A stretch of DNA of 20,037 bases from Bacillota bacterium. Lineage in GTDB: Bacteria > Bacillota > Clostridia > Acetivibrionales > DSM-1351. The stretch is from positions 1-20,037 of the forward strand of contig JAFABO010000184.1 in assembly GCA_023426005.1 (NCBI GenBank). Direction: 5' to 3'. Position numbers and translations under genes: made by a program. This document shows, in pieces, positions 1 through 8,471 of this stretch. Position 1 is the first letter of the stretch, and each line of letters opens with the position of its first letter. The notes beneath the pieces are model-generated. The model was not told where the DNA came from and did no database searches. It was given only the letters and a program-made list of their open reading frames with translations.

Positions 1-2
1 TT

Positions 3-986
3 GTTATATCCGTTACTGCCGGTGTCTTTGTATTTAATGGGTTGAAAAGACACGTAGTAATCAACGACAATGGACATGAGATTGCAATAAAGACAATGAA
101 AGCAACAGTGAGAGAGGTATTGGAGCAAACAGGCGTAACAGTTGCAAAGGATGATTATGTAAACATGCCGTTTGACTCAAAGCTTGCGAGAATCCAGGAG
201 AACAGGATTGAGATAAAAAGAGCTGTACCTGTTTCAATTATGGTGGATGGGAAGGAATTAAGCGTAAAAACTTATAAGGACTCTGTCAAAGAGGTACTAA
301 ACGATAACGCTATAAGCGTGGATGAAAACGATAAGTTCATCAAGTCTCAATTGGGGGACAAAATTGTACCTAATATGGATATTTCAATAATTCGGGTAGA
401 TGAAAAGACAGAAAAAGAGACTTCTCCAATACCATTTAAAACTATTACAAAAGAAAATAACAGACTGGACAAAGGATTAAAAAATACAGTTAGAGAAGGA
501 AAAGAAGGCGTCAGAGAAAAGACATATACTGTAGTTTACGAGAATGGAAAGCAGACCGCCAAACAATTGGTCGAGGATATTGTTGCAACAAATCCGCTGG
601 ATAAGATTGTGGAAGTCGGTACGGTTTTAAACTACAAGACATCAAGAGGTGATACCCTAAGATATTCAAAGGTTATGAATATGAAGGCGACCTCATATAC
701 GGCTTCTTTCGCCGATACCGGTAAGCACCCCGGAGAACCGGGCTTTGGCATTACCGCCACCGGCGCAAAGGTCCGAAGAGGGATTATAGCAGTAGACCCA
801 AAAGTTATTCCACTGGGCACCCGGGTGTATGTCGAGGTTCCGGGAGTTGCAGCTGACTATGGATATGCAGTTGCTGCCGATGTAGGAGGAGCAATAAAAG
901 GAAACAAGATAGATGTTTATCTTGATTCCAGCTATGCGGTGGATATATGGGGGGTAAAAAAAGTAAAAGTTTATATACTAAAATGA
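3..986 (+). CDS. YabE-like G5/3D-domain cell-wall protein, 5'-truncated by window edge
   Basis: The reading frame is open from the first bases, so the true start lies upstream of the window. The visible part begins with a short hydrophobic stretch (VISVTAGVFVFNG, positions 3-41), probably the end of a signal peptide or membrane anchor. Two DUF348-type ubiquitin-like repeats follow (about 60-220 and 235-400), then a G5 domain (about 420-640) and a C-terminal 3D domain (about 680-980) with the conserved acidic residues in AVDPKVIPLGT and in the stretch DVGG...GNKIDVYLD. 3D domains resemble the catalytic fold of MltA-type lytic transglycosylases; relatives such as YabE and the Rpf/Sps proteins remodel peptidoglycan outside the cell. 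In many Firmicutes yabE lies just before rnmV and rsmA; here rsmA is about 10 kb downstream. Family is clear; exact substrate is not. Confidence 0.9.
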   Translation, partial: VISVTAGVFVFNGLKRHVVINDNGHEIAIKTMKATVREVLEQTGVTVAKDDYVNMPFDSKLARIQENRIEIKRAVPVSIMVDGKELSVKTYKDSVKEVLNDNAISVDENDKFIKSQLGDKIVPNMDISIIRVDEKTEKETSPIPFKTITKENNRLDKGLKNTVREGKEGVREKTYTVVYENGKQTAKQLVEDIVATNPLDKIVEVGTVLNYKTSRGDTLRYSKVMNMKATSYTASFADTGKHPGEPGFGITATGAKVRRGIIAVDPKVIPLGTRVYVEVPGVAADYGYAVAADVGGAIKGNKIDVYLDSSYAVDIWGVKKVKVYILK

Positions 987-1034
987 CAGTTTGATTTTTG
1001 TGTGTAAACAAATAAAAGTATTAAAGGGACTGTT

Positions 1035-1078
1035 TGAGCTGATCTGATTTGTGGGATCAGCTCATTTTCTATCTTTTT
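1035..1078 (+). terminator. Rho-independent terminator after the G5/3D gene
   Basis: A perfect 10-bp stem, TGAGCTGATC at 1035-1044 pairing with GATCAGCTCA at 1055-1064, has a 10-nt loop and a T-rich tail (TTTTCTATCTTTTT). It lies 49 bases after the stop codon. The tail on the opposite strand is not T-rich, so it probably does not end the convergent regulator gene. Confidence 0.88.
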
Positions 1079-1157
1079 AAGGAAATAGCCTGTACAATAA
1101 TCCGTGGATAAGTTTTTACGGAAAACTTGCCTGGCTTTCACAAGGTTTCTCTGACAG

Positions 1158-2729
1158 TCACTGCTCTGCGGCGAGCAGGTCTATCTGATTTTGCAGCCAG
1201 GAAATAACATCACTTTTATCTTTATTCAGAGGGGCTATATGATCCCAGAGGTCACAAAAGTATTCTTCAAAGGCTCTCACAAGCATAGGTTCCTCTATGG
1301 ACAGCCGGACCTGAGGCTGACCGCTTAAAGGCTTGAAAGCCTCAAATTGTACCGAGTGTCTTTCCTTGACTGTGCAGTATAAATCATTAATTATCAGGGT
1401 ACTGTCACTATCCGGGGATAAAAATGCAATATTATAGTTGCCGTACTTTTGAAGGAGGTTTATTATATTCTGTAAGATTTCAATAATATCCCTAACCTTC
1501 AGCTCCAGAATTTCAACTCCTGAATAAGTGTAAAGATAAAGCTGCCTGCGGCAGATCAATTTTTTTATTGAATCCATAGAGTATATATCCCGATGTTCGT
1601 AATTCTGCATATTTGAAATAATTGCATTAAGCTGCCTCTTGTGATCCGCCAAGGAAACCTGTATTTCCTCACAAGACATATTTTTCCTTCCCATGAGTTT
1701 TTTATATAGCTTCTTAGGCAGAAAAAACTTACTTAGTCCATAATTGTAAACATAGCGAGTTCCCATATTTTCTTCGCTCTCGGTCAAAAGACGGTAATAG
1801 TGGGTATTCATATCGTTCGGATAGTACTTGATGAGTGGTTTGGCATGGTTGGACAGAAGCAGATTAAAGTAACCCTTTAAAATATTGACGGCAGCTTTAC
1901 TTTCCAAATAAAAGGCACAACTTATTTCGGAAGTCGGATTTGTAGAAAAACATGAGAGTGCTCCAAGGCCCGAAACAGTGCACAGCTCTCTTTCTGCTGC
2001 AAAAACACCGTACTTTTTAAAGTAATACAGATTAAGCCTGCCTGTTTTCATAAATGGCAGTATGAAGTTGATGAACTTTAAAGTTCTTGAGGTATTATTG
2101 GTTAATCTCAATAAGAACACTACATTCCAACCATGATTTATGATTTTCAATAAAAGCTCCTTAAAATATGCCAGTTTATTATTGGGCAGATTATGTAACT
2201 CCAAATCACTATTAAAAGTCAGGAAGACGGCTTTATCTTCCAGCAGTGTTTGGCTTATAGCAGTCTCAAGCAGGGAGATGGCCGCCGAAAGTATATTACT
2301 GATTCCAAAAATAATTTTATCCTTGCTGGATAAAGCTACTGCGTTGCTAAGGCTCTCTTCTATATTTATTCTATGGGTTTTACTTTCCTTTCTTTCGGTT
2401 TTTTTACACTCAAAGGAATAGCCCTGTGATTCTTTCAGCGTTATCCTGATTTTCTCCTGAAGGCCGGCTGCTGCTTCGGTATCCCGGCATACTTCTAAGA
2501 GAATATTATTCAATTGTTCCAATTGGATGGAGTTATGAATATTTTTGGATAGGTATTCCGAAATTCTTTCAATATAGAGTGTATTATAAGAAGGAACTCT
2601 TTTTCCATGAATCCAGCGGTTAACAAGTGAGTTGTCAACATTGATTGCCTTGGCCAGTCTATTTATACTTATGTCCAAAGCCGATAGAAGTAATTTCAGG
2701 CATTCACCGAATTTAATGTTGGTTGCCAT
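1158..2729 (-). CDS. Large XRE-family helix-turn-helix regulator with uncharacterised C-terminal region
   Basis: Translation from the ATG at 2729 gives 523 residues. I chose this start over a longer in-frame one because AAGGAG sits 7 bases upstream of it. Residues about 5-65 form an XRE/Cro-type helix-turn-helix (ISINRLAKAINVDNSLVNRW, then HGKRVPSYNTL). The remaining roughly 450 residues carry no motif I can name. Two separated stretches (about residues 175-300 and 415-515) have alternating hydrophobic strands and helices, and the last ends in EEPMLVRAFEEYFCDLW, loosely like PLD-like sensor domains of regulators; this is only a resemblance. The gene is divergent from a chemoreceptor, and a 34-bp palindrome lies between them, so control of itself and the receptor is a reasonable inference. 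Ligand unknown. Confidence 0.75.
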   Translation of the reverse strand: MATNIKFGECLKLLLSALDISINRLAKAINVDNSLVNRWIHGKRVPSYNTLYIERISEYLSKNIHNSIQLEQLNNILLEVCRDTEAAAGLQEKIRITLKESQGYSFECKKTERKESKTHRINIEESLSNAVALSSKDKIIFGISNILSAAISLLETAISQTLLEDKAVFLTFNSDLELHNLPNNKLAYFKELLLKIINHGWNVVFLLRLTNNTSRTLKFINFILPFMKTGRLNLYYFKKYGVFAAERELCTVSGLGALSCFSTNPTSEISCAFYLESKAAVNILKGYFNLLLSNHAKPLIKYYPNDMNTHYYRLLTESEENMGTRYVYNYGLSKFFLPKKLYKKLMGRKNMSCEEIQVSLADHKRQLNAIISNMQNYEHRDIYSMDSIKKLICRRQLYLYTYSGVEILELKVRDIIEILQNIINLLQKYGNYNIAFLSPDSDSTLIINDLYCTVKERHSVQFEAFKPLSGQPQVRLSIEEPMLVRAFEEYFCDLWDHIAPLNKDKSDVISWLQNQIDLLAAEQ

Positions 2730-2796
2730 GGCTTTTCTCCTTAAATCAGTAGTGTATTTACTATATATCAATTAAAACGATTGTTCTCTATCTGCA

Positions 2797-2830
2797 AAAA
2801 TTTGTCATAACCACGGTTTTGACAAATTTT
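2797..2830. promoter_or_regulatory. 34-bp palindrome overlapping divergent promoters, probable operator
   Basis: AAAATTTGTCA (2797-2807) and TGACAAATTTT (2820-2830) are perfect inverted copies. Between them AACC and GGTT also pair, leaving one T/T mismatch and a central AC: 15 of 16 positions per arm are symmetrical. The right arm contains a consensus -35 TTGACA (2819-2824), followed at 16 bp by a weak -10 TACAAA (2841-2846) towards the chemoreceptor. The left arm offers the mirror-image ATGACA towards the XRE gene. This is the layout expected of an operator where one dimeric repressor covers both promoters. Confidence 0.65.
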
Positions 2831-2935
2831 GATATTATATTACAAATGAAGCCTTACTAATATATCATAAGAGATAAGTCGCCAAAAAAACATATATTGA
2901 GATAGTGATTTGTGGCACATTATATGGAGGTATTT

Positions 2936-4942
2936 ATGTTGAAGCTAAAAAGTATTAAAACAAAGCTGGTTTTATTTTTTGGAGGGTTATTGCTGTTTAT
3001 CTGTGTAGGACTTGGTATAGCGGCAGATATCGTTTCGACCGGAGCATTGTCATCCACTATAAATGAATCGCTGGCCCAAATGTCAAAGGAGGCCGCAAAG
3101 GTTGTACAGACACGGGTGGATGTTCAGCTAAGCGTTTTGGGAGCAGTGGCCGAAACAGATTACATAAAAAATGATACCATAACATATGATGAAAAGCTGA
3201 AGTTATTGGAAAACGAAGTAAAGAGAAGCGGTCACTTATATATGATGATTGCGGATATGGATGGTAACGCAAGATATACCGACGGTAAAAGTTCCACAAT
3301 TGCGGACAGAGAATATTTCATAAAGGCAAAAGCGGGAGAAGGAGCCATATCAGATCCTATTGTGAGCAAAACAAATAATAGTCTGGTAGTGTGTTATGCA
3401 GTCCCGATTAAAGACGGGAATACCGTAAAGGGGGTATTGATTGCAGTCAGGGACGGGAATGAATTAAGTTCACTTGTCGGAGACATACAATATGGAAAAA
3501 GCGCGGAAGCTTTCATGGTCAATAGTTCAGGAACTATGATAGCTCACCATGATAAAAATCTTGTCTTTGAAATGTATAACGTTTTTGAAGAGGCAAAAAA
3601 GGATCCGCAATTAAACGGATTGGCTGAATTAACAAAGCAAATGGCTGAGAGAAAATCAGGGGTTGGGGAATATCATTTTAAAGGTATTACAAAATACATG
3701 GGGTTTTCCCCGGTACAGGGCACCGACTGGTCATTGTCCATAACAGCTCCGGAATCGGAAACCATGGCTGAAATAAATAAATTAGCTGTAATTATAGTTG
3801 CTCTTTCAATTATATTTATATTGGCAAGTGTAGCAATTACATTGTTGATTGCAAGAAATATATCAAGACCCATAAAAACAGCTTCAGACTATTTGAAGGT
3901 TGTAGCCGGGGGTGACTTTACAGGAAATATGCCTGGGGACCTGCTGAAAATGACAGACGAAACTGGTATTCTTGCAAACTCCATCAATACCATGCAGCAA
4001 GCTGTAAAAAATATTATCACCGAAGTTGTTAATGAGTCTTCCGAGGTCAGTAAGCTGCTGGTTACTATACATTCTGAAATGGATAAACTCAACAAAAATA
4101 TAGAGGAAATTTCTGCGACAACGGAAGAGCTTTCAGCGGGTACCGAGGAGACTGCATCGTCCACGGAGGAAATGAATGCAACCTCTCTTGAAATTGAAAC
4201 AGCTATTGAATCTATTGCCACGAAAGCACATGAGGGCGCACTTACTATAAATGACCTGAATAAAATGACTGAAGATATGGAACGAAATGCTGTTTCCTCA
4301 AAGTCCGATGCCATATTGATATATGAAAAGACCAAAAAGGATTTGCAGGGTGCAATTGAACAGGCTGAAGCTGTCGACCAGATAAATGAACTGTCGGAAG
4401 CTATTCTTGAAATAACCTCGCAGACAAACCTGCTTGCCTTAAATGCGGCTATTGAAGCTGCAAGGGCAGGGGAAGCCGGAAAAGGCTTTGCAGTTGTTGC
4501 CGATGAAATAAGAAAACTGGCCGAAGGCTCCAAGAACACCATAGCAAGGATACAGGCGATTTCCGGAGTAATATTCGAAGCGGTCAAGGAACTTTCGGCC
4601 AGCTCGGGAGAGATCATGGAGTTTATTGACAGGAAGGTTCTGAACGACTACGATTATCTGGTTGCCTCCAGCGGACAATACGGTAAGGCTTCAATGAGCA
4701 TAAATGATATGGTAACCGACTTCAGTGCCACTTCACAGGAGCTTCTTGCCTCCATGCAGAGCATGGTGAAAGGAATAGACGAAATAGCCAATGCCTCCAA
4801 TGAAGAAGCGCAGGGGGCAACAAATATTGCAGAGGCCGCATCGGTTATAGCCCTGATGTCACATGATGTCATAAAGATGGCACAGTCGGCAAAAGGGAAA
4901 TCGGAGATTTTGATCAAAGCGGTCTCCAAGTTTAAGGTGTAG
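2936..4942 (+). CDS. Methyl-accepting chemotaxis protein with extracytoplasmic Cache sensor
   Basis: The protein senses an external chemical and controls the CheA kinase. The start ATG at 2936 has GGAGG five bases before it; two upstream in-frame starts lack such a site. The 668 residues run: membrane helix about 11-33; periplasm-like dCache_1 sensor about 34-275 (ADREYF near 123-128); second membrane helix about 283-305; HAMP about 306-360; then the cytoplasmic coiled-coil signalling domain to the end. The conserved hairpin tip is at about 493-533 (SQTNLLALNAAIEAARAGE, then GKGFAVVADEIRKLA). There is no C-terminal CheR-tethering pentapeptide. It stands alone, divergent from the XRE regulator and about 8 kb from the che operon. 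The ligand cannot be read from sequence with confidence. Confidence 0.93.
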   Translation: MLKLKSIKTKLVLFFGGLLLFICVGLGIAADIVSTGALSSTINESLAQMSKEAAKVVQTRVDVQLSVLGAVAETDYIKNDTITYDEKLKLLENEVKRSGHLYMMIADMDGNARYTDGKSSTIADREYFIKAKAGEGAISDPIVSKTNNSLVVCYAVPIKDGNTVKGVLIAVRDGNELSSLVGDIQYGKSAEAFMVNSSGTMIAHHDKNLVFEMYNVFEEAKKDPQLNGLAELTKQMAERKSGVGEYHFKGITKYMGFSPVQGTDWSLSITAPESETMAEINKLAVIIVALSIIFILASVAITLLIARNISRPIKTASDYLKVVAGGDFTGNMPGDLLKMTDETGILANSINTMQQAVKNIITEVVNESSEVSKLLVTIHSEMDKLNKNIEEISATTEELSAGTEETASSTEEMNATSLEIETAIESIATKAHEGALTINDLNKMTEDMERNAVSSKSDAILIYEKTKKDLQGAIEQAEAVDQINELSEAILEITSQTNLLALNAAIEAARAGEAGKGFAVVADEIRKLAEGSKNTIARIQAISGVIFEAVKELSASSGEIMEFIDRKVLNDYDYLVASSGQYGKASMSINDMVTDFSATSQELLASMQSMVKGIDEIANASNEEAQGATNIAEAASVIALMSHDVIKMAQSAKGKSEILIKAVSKFKV

Positions 4943-4948
4943 GCAGCA

Positions 4949-4972
4949 GAAGTTGTACTCGCGTACCGGTAT
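4949..4972 (-). repeat. 24-bp repeat copy, inverted exact match to 19771-19794
   Basis: These 24 bases are the exact reverse complement of 19771-19794. The core is TACCGGTACGCGAGTACAAC on the minus strand, which contains GTAC-GCGA-GTAC, a short hairpin with a GNRA-type loop. The copy begins seven bases after the chemoreceptor stop codon. A diverged version occurs at 5124-5154. On the minus strand both exact copies can be read as IIPVREYNF; in this copy the open frame continues upstream for about 35 codons (4949 to about 5058) before a stop. That suggests either a decayed gene end or a structured repeat. Confidence 0.7.
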
Positions 4973-5120
4973 GATTATCATGACCAGTTCAACTGCCAGG
5001 CCTGTGCCCGAGTAGAAGAATTTGCTTGAAACGTGCAGGTTTGCCCAAGTACATCCGGGCTAAGTTAATGTGTTGTGTTAATTGAAATTGTCTTTTGCTT
5101 TACAGATAGATTTAATTGGA

Positions 5121-5367
5121 ATCAACTGGTAGCCCGAGGACAACTTCATGGAATAGATGCACGGTTAAAAACAATTGCGATAAATTGTCGACGAAGGTAA
5201 AACGGTTTTGCCGGCAAAGCAGCAGGACGCTGCTTTGAGCTTCAAATCGAGACAGGATGCCGAGTTTGAGCGACGGCAAAAACCGCTTTATAATGAGGCG
5301 ATACAATTTTCGTAATTGTTTTTGGTGCGTCTATTTCATGAAGTTAGTGTGGAAGTTACCAGTTGAT
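5121..5367. repeat. 247-bp self-complementary element, MITE-like
   Basis: The element starts with ATCAACTGGTA (5121-5131) and ends with its exact inverse TACCAGTTGAT (5357-5367). Inside, the arms continue to match: AACTTCATG-AATAGA-GCAC with two differences, then AAAAACAATT-CGA-AATTGT, then CGG-TTTTGCCG, so the arms pair along about 95 nt each with small gaps. The tip holds its own perfect 9-bp hairpin (CAAAGCAGC 5215-5223 with GCTGCTTTG 5229-5237). No convincing target-site duplication is visible at the edges and there is no coding sequence worth calling. It fills most of the 477-base gap between the chemoreceptor and the AraC gene. Its class is inferred; a structured RNA or a bidirectional terminator are alternatives. 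Confidence 0.65.
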
Positions 5368-5419
5368 ATAAAAAATTACACGGGTAAAGCAAATATGGAA
5401 TAACCGGCACAACGATAAG

Positions 5420-6205
5420 TTAGCGCAGATGCTGCTTCCTGTACTCCCTGGGAGTGATGGAGGTAATATTCCTGTACGCCCTGTTGAAGGTTCTTAAGGT
5501 TTCAAAGCCACTGTCCAGGGCAATCTCGGTTATCTGCTTGTCCGTGGATAAAAGGAGATGATTTGCGTAATTTATCCGCAATTCATTTATATAAGTGTCA
5601 AGCCTGAGGCCCACATTATTTGAAAAGACCCTCGACAGATAAAATGGGCTTATATTGAGCTCGTTTGCAATGGAATTAAGATTGATGGCATTGAGGTAAT
5701 TCTGCTGTATATAGTTCAGCACCTTCTCCACAAGGTTTCCCGATACCTCCTCATTTACTTTCTGCAGATTTAAGAGTTCCAGCAATCTGGCTACCGCAAT
5801 ATAAAGATACCCGGTAGTGATCCCAGGATTATTGCCCGACTGTGTCTCCTTGAATATGTTGCTGAGGCAGGAATAGACTTCCCCGGGAATACTTGCCCCC
5901 GTGAGCAGGCATTCGGCTGCCTTGTATGTTGAGAATATATTTTTATACAGGGGAAGTAAATTCCCGTTGAATATTATAATATAATACTGGCTTTGGGATA
6001 TGGTCTTATACCCATGAATGGTATTGGGAAAAGCGAAACTTATGTCTCCCCCATGCAGCACCTGCTGTTTGGAATTAACGGTGAGTTCTATTTCACCCTC
6101 CAATAAATATAGTATTTCCAACTCCTTGTGAATGTGCGGGGGAAAAGTTATATTATCTCCCTGCCAGCAATATAAATGACTGGATTTATTCTCATAGAAA
6201 ATCAT
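5420..6205 (-). CDS. AraC-family transcriptional regulator with N-terminal cupin domain
   Basis: The 261-residue protein has the usual length for the family. Residues about 15-95 form a cupin-like sugar-sensing domain (FPPHIHKELEILYLLEGEIE, HGGD, FPNTIHGY). Residues about 163-258 hold the two helix-turn-helix motifs (LNSIANELNISPFYLSRVF and ITEIALDSGFETLRTFNRAY) and end with the family signature ITPREYRK. GGAGG lies five bases before the ATG. The gene is divergent from the ThuA/dehydrogenase operon across a 225-bp region, so it most likely activates that operon in response to a sugar or sugar derivative. The inducer is not identifiable from sequence. Confidence 0.93.
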   Translation of the reverse strand: MIFYENKSSHLYCWQGDNITFPPHIHKELEILYLLEGEIELTVNSKQQVLHGGDISFAFPNTIHGYKTISQSQYYIIIFNGNLLPLYKNIFSTYKAAECLLTGASIPGEVYSCLSNIFKETQSGNNPGITTGYLYIAVARLLELLNLQKVNEEVSGNLVEKVLNYIQQNYLNAINLNSIANELNISPFYLSRVFSNNVGLRLDTYINELRINYANHLLLSTDKQITEIALDSGFETLRTFNRAYRNITSITPREYRKQHLR

Positions 6206-6252
6206 TTAATCCTCCAATTCACACCCTGATTTAAATTTAGTTCATAGACATT

Positions 6253-6319
6253 TTGATATAAACTTTACGTCATATTAATATATTATATCTTACTGCAATA
6301 ATTGTCTACTTTTTGCAGT
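6253..6319. promoter_or_regulatory. Divergent promoter region of the AraC gene and the ThuA operon with inverted repeat
   Basis: For the rightward operon, TTGATA (6253-6258) and TAATAT (6276-6281) are spaced 17 bp. For the leftward AraC gene, a consensus TATAAT lies on the minus strand at 6282-6287 with TAGACA at 6303-6308 (15-bp spacing, short). The two -10 elements abut. Just downstream, ACTGCAA (6292-6298) and TTGCAGT (6313-6319) form a 7-bp inverted repeat followed by a T-rich run, usable as an operator or an attenuator in the thuA leader. The rest of the gap (6320-6420) shows nothing else. Confidence 0.5.
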
Positions 6320-6430
6320 CTTTTTACTTTTTTTAGAAGCTGTAAAAGCATAATATGTTTCTAACAGATATTTAGAATTTAATCCGGGCAATAAACTGCG
6401 GTTAATTGACCGGGAGACGGGAGAGATTTT

Positions 6431-7096
6431 ATGAAGAAAAGGGCTATGATTGTACGGGGCGGATGGGATGGACATCAGCCTGTGGAAGTATCTCTGGTAT
6501 TTGAAAAGCTATTGAAGGGTGAGGGCTTTGAAGTTGACATCTTTGAGGAGCTGAACGTTTTTGAAAGCCTGGACAGGATCATGGGATACTCTTTGATTGT
6601 ACCCGTATATACAATGAGCGAAATCAAGGAGGAATATGTCGAGAACATTTGTAAGGCTGTAGAAAGCGGTATCGGAATTGCCGGCTGTCATGGCGGGATG
6701 TGCGACTCCTTTCGGAACAGCACTAAATGGCAATTCTTGACCGGTTCACAATGGGTGGAACACCCGGGAAATGACGGTATAGAGTATGAGGTCAACATCA
6801 TCGGGGCAAGTTCCAGTCCTATAGTTGAGGGGATTAAGGATTTTAAAGTGAAAACCGAACATTATTACCTCCACATAGATCCGGTTGTGAATGTTCTGGC
6901 AACCACGAGCTTTCCACTTGTTCCGGGACCACACAGCACCAACGGCCCCGTACTCATGCCTGTTGCCTATACGAAAAAATGGGGTGAAGGCAGAGTATTT
7001 TATACTTCTCTGGGACATCATGCCGATGTATTTGATGCTCCTGAGGCCGCTGAACTGATGAAGCGGGGATTTTTGTGGGCTAACAAGCTCATATGA
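6431..7096 (+). CDS. ThuA-domain protein (sugar utilisation, glutamine-amidotransferase-like fold)
   Basis: The 221-residue protein matches the ThuA family over its whole length: RGGWDGHQP near the N-terminus, SGIGIAGCHGGMCDSFRNS about residues 78-96, HYYLHIDP near 143-150, and a C-terminal GEGRVFYTSLGHHADVF. ThuA proteins share the class I glutamine amidotransferase-like fold and take part in trehalose and related disaccharide breakdown in rhizobia, working next to a Gfo/Idh-type dehydrogenase, ThuB. The next gene here is such a dehydrogenase, 86 bases downstream, which supports a ThuAB-like pair. GGGAGAG precedes the ATG by five bases. The real sugar is unknown, and no transporter gene is nearby. 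Confidence 0.88.
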   Translation: MKKRAMIVRGGWDGHQPVEVSLVFEKLLKGEGFEVDIFEELNVFESLDRIMGYSLIVPVYTMSEIKEEYVENICKAVESGIGIAGCHGGMCDSFRNSTKWQFLTGSQWVEHPGNDGIEYEVNIIGASSSPIVEGIKDFKVKTEHYYLHIDPVVNVLATTSFPLVPGPHSTNGPVLMPVAYTKKWGEGRVFYTSLGHHADVFDAPEAAELMKRGFLWANKLI

Positions 7097-7182
7097 AAAG
7101 TATGAATAATTAAAACGCAAGTATAAAAAATTCAATGGCATTGGCATAGGACGGTACAGCCAATGACGAAAAGGAGGCCGGT

Positions 7183-8286
7183 ATGGAGAAAGTTAAAATT
7201 GGAATAATAGGATGCGGAAATATCAGTGATATTTATTTGCAGAATCTGACTTCAGCTTTTGTCAACACTCAGGTATGGGCGGTTTGTGACCTGGTGGAAG
7301 AAAGGACTAAGGCGGTTCAGGAAAAATATAAAATCAACAGGATATATACGCTTGAGGAAATGCTGAACAGTGATGAAATTCAAATAATTATCAATCTTTC
7401 AACTCCAAAGGATCATTTTGAAATATGCAGGCGTTCGCTGGAGGCCGGCAAGCATACTTATGTTGAAAAGCCTTTATCACTTAAGGTTGAGCAGGGTCTG
7501 GAGCTTGTGAAAATCGCAAAGGAAAAAAATCTGCTGCTGGGCTGTGCGCCTGACACTTTTCTCGGTGCAGGCCTTCAAACCTGCCGGAAGGCAATAGATG
7601 ACGGCCTGATCGGGGACGTCATAGGCGCCACGGCCTTCATGGTCTGCCATGGACACGAGAGCTGGCATCCCGACCCTGAGTTTTATTACGATTTTGGCGG
7701 CGGTCCCATGCTGGATATGGGCCCGTACTATATGACAGCCCTCGTTTCTCTCATTGGCCCGGCCAAAACAGTTGCCGGAATGGACTCAATAACCTTCAAG
7801 CAGAGAACCATCACAAGTGAGAAGAAATTCGGAAAGGTTATTGATGTGAAGGTTCCCACCCATGTGGCCGGAACAGTGGAATTTAAAAATGGAGCAATTG
7901 CCACGGTAATAACCAGCTTTGATGTATGGGGAAGCACACTTCCAAGAATAGAAATATACGGTTCAAGAGGCACACTTCTGGTTCCTGACCCCAATACCTT
8001 CGGAGGGGATGTAAAAATTCAGACCTATTTCCAGGACGGATTCAAGGAGCTTCCGCTGACACACATATATTCCGAGAACAGCAGAGGCCTGGGTGTGGCA
8101 GATATGGCTGATGCAATCTGCAGCGGCAGAAAAAATATAGCAAACGGTGAACTGGCAGCCCATGTCCTTGAGATAATGCAGGCATTCCGTGAGAGTTCTG
8201 AAAGAAGAAGTTTCATTGAGCTAAAAACAGAGTGCTCCAGGCCTGAAGCATTAAAAATCGGGCTTGTCAAAGGGTTTGTCAAATAG
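7183..8286 (+). CDS. Gfo/Idh/MocA-family NAD(P)-dependent dehydrogenase
   Basis: This is a cytoplasmic oxidoreductase of 367 residues. An N-terminal Rossmann fold carries the dinucleotide-binding loop GIIGCGNIS (residues 7-15). The family EKP motif is at 95-97, with the expected catalytic lysine K96. The C-terminal substrate domain has GGGPMLDMGPYYMTALV (172-188), where the usual histidine position after the aspartate is a tyrosine pair. AAAGGAGG lies a few bases upstream of the ATG. With the preceding ThuA gene and the divergent AraC regulator it probably oxidises a sugar, perhaps at C3 of a disaccharide as described for ThuB; this is inference. A terminator follows 20 bases after the stop codon. 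Confidence 0.9.
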   Translation: MEKVKIGIIGCGNISDIYLQNLTSAFVNTQVWAVCDLVEERTKAVQEKYKINRIYTLEEMLNSDEIQIIINLSTPKDHFEICRRSLEAGKHTYVEKPLSLKVEQGLELVKIAKEKNLLLGCAPDTFLGAGLQTCRKAIDDGLIGDVIGATAFMVCHGHESWHPDPEFYYDFGGGPMLDMGPYYMTALVSLIGPAKTVAGMDSITFKQRTITSEKKFGKVIDVKVPTHVAGTVEFKNGAIATVITSFDVWGSTLPRIEIYGSRGTLLVPDPNTFGGDVKIQTYFQDGFKELPLTHIYSENSRGLGVADMADAICSGRKNIANGELAAHVLEIMQAFRESSERRSFIELKTECSRPEALKIGLVKGFVK

Positions 8287-8305
8287 TAAACAGAGTGAAC
8301 ATAAT

Positions 8306-8360
8306 AAAAAGCCTGCCTGTAAATAAGACCGGATAGTCTATCTATAGGTATGGCTTTTTT
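8306..8360 (+). terminator. Rho-independent terminator of the ThuA/dehydrogenase operon
   Basis: AAAAAGCC (8306-8313) pairs with GGCTTTTT (8352-8359). The large loop has extra pairing (GCCT with AGGT, and AGAC with GTCT). A T-run ends the right arm. Being a branched hairpin it is larger than a typical terminator, but its position just after the stop codon fits. Confidence 0.7.
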
Positions 8361-8471
8361 AGTGTTAAGTAAATTGGTTTTTAATCTGGACAAAGAGAAT
8401 GAAAGATAGCATGAGATAATGGATGAAAGTTGAAGATATATAATTAAATTGATAAAATTTAAAATTAATTC

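Noticed and set aside
5112..5306. 64-codon minus-strand frame inside the self-complementary element
   Set aside because: It lies wholly within the palindromic element, has no ribosome binding site and resembles no protein; the open frame is better explained by the repeat structure.
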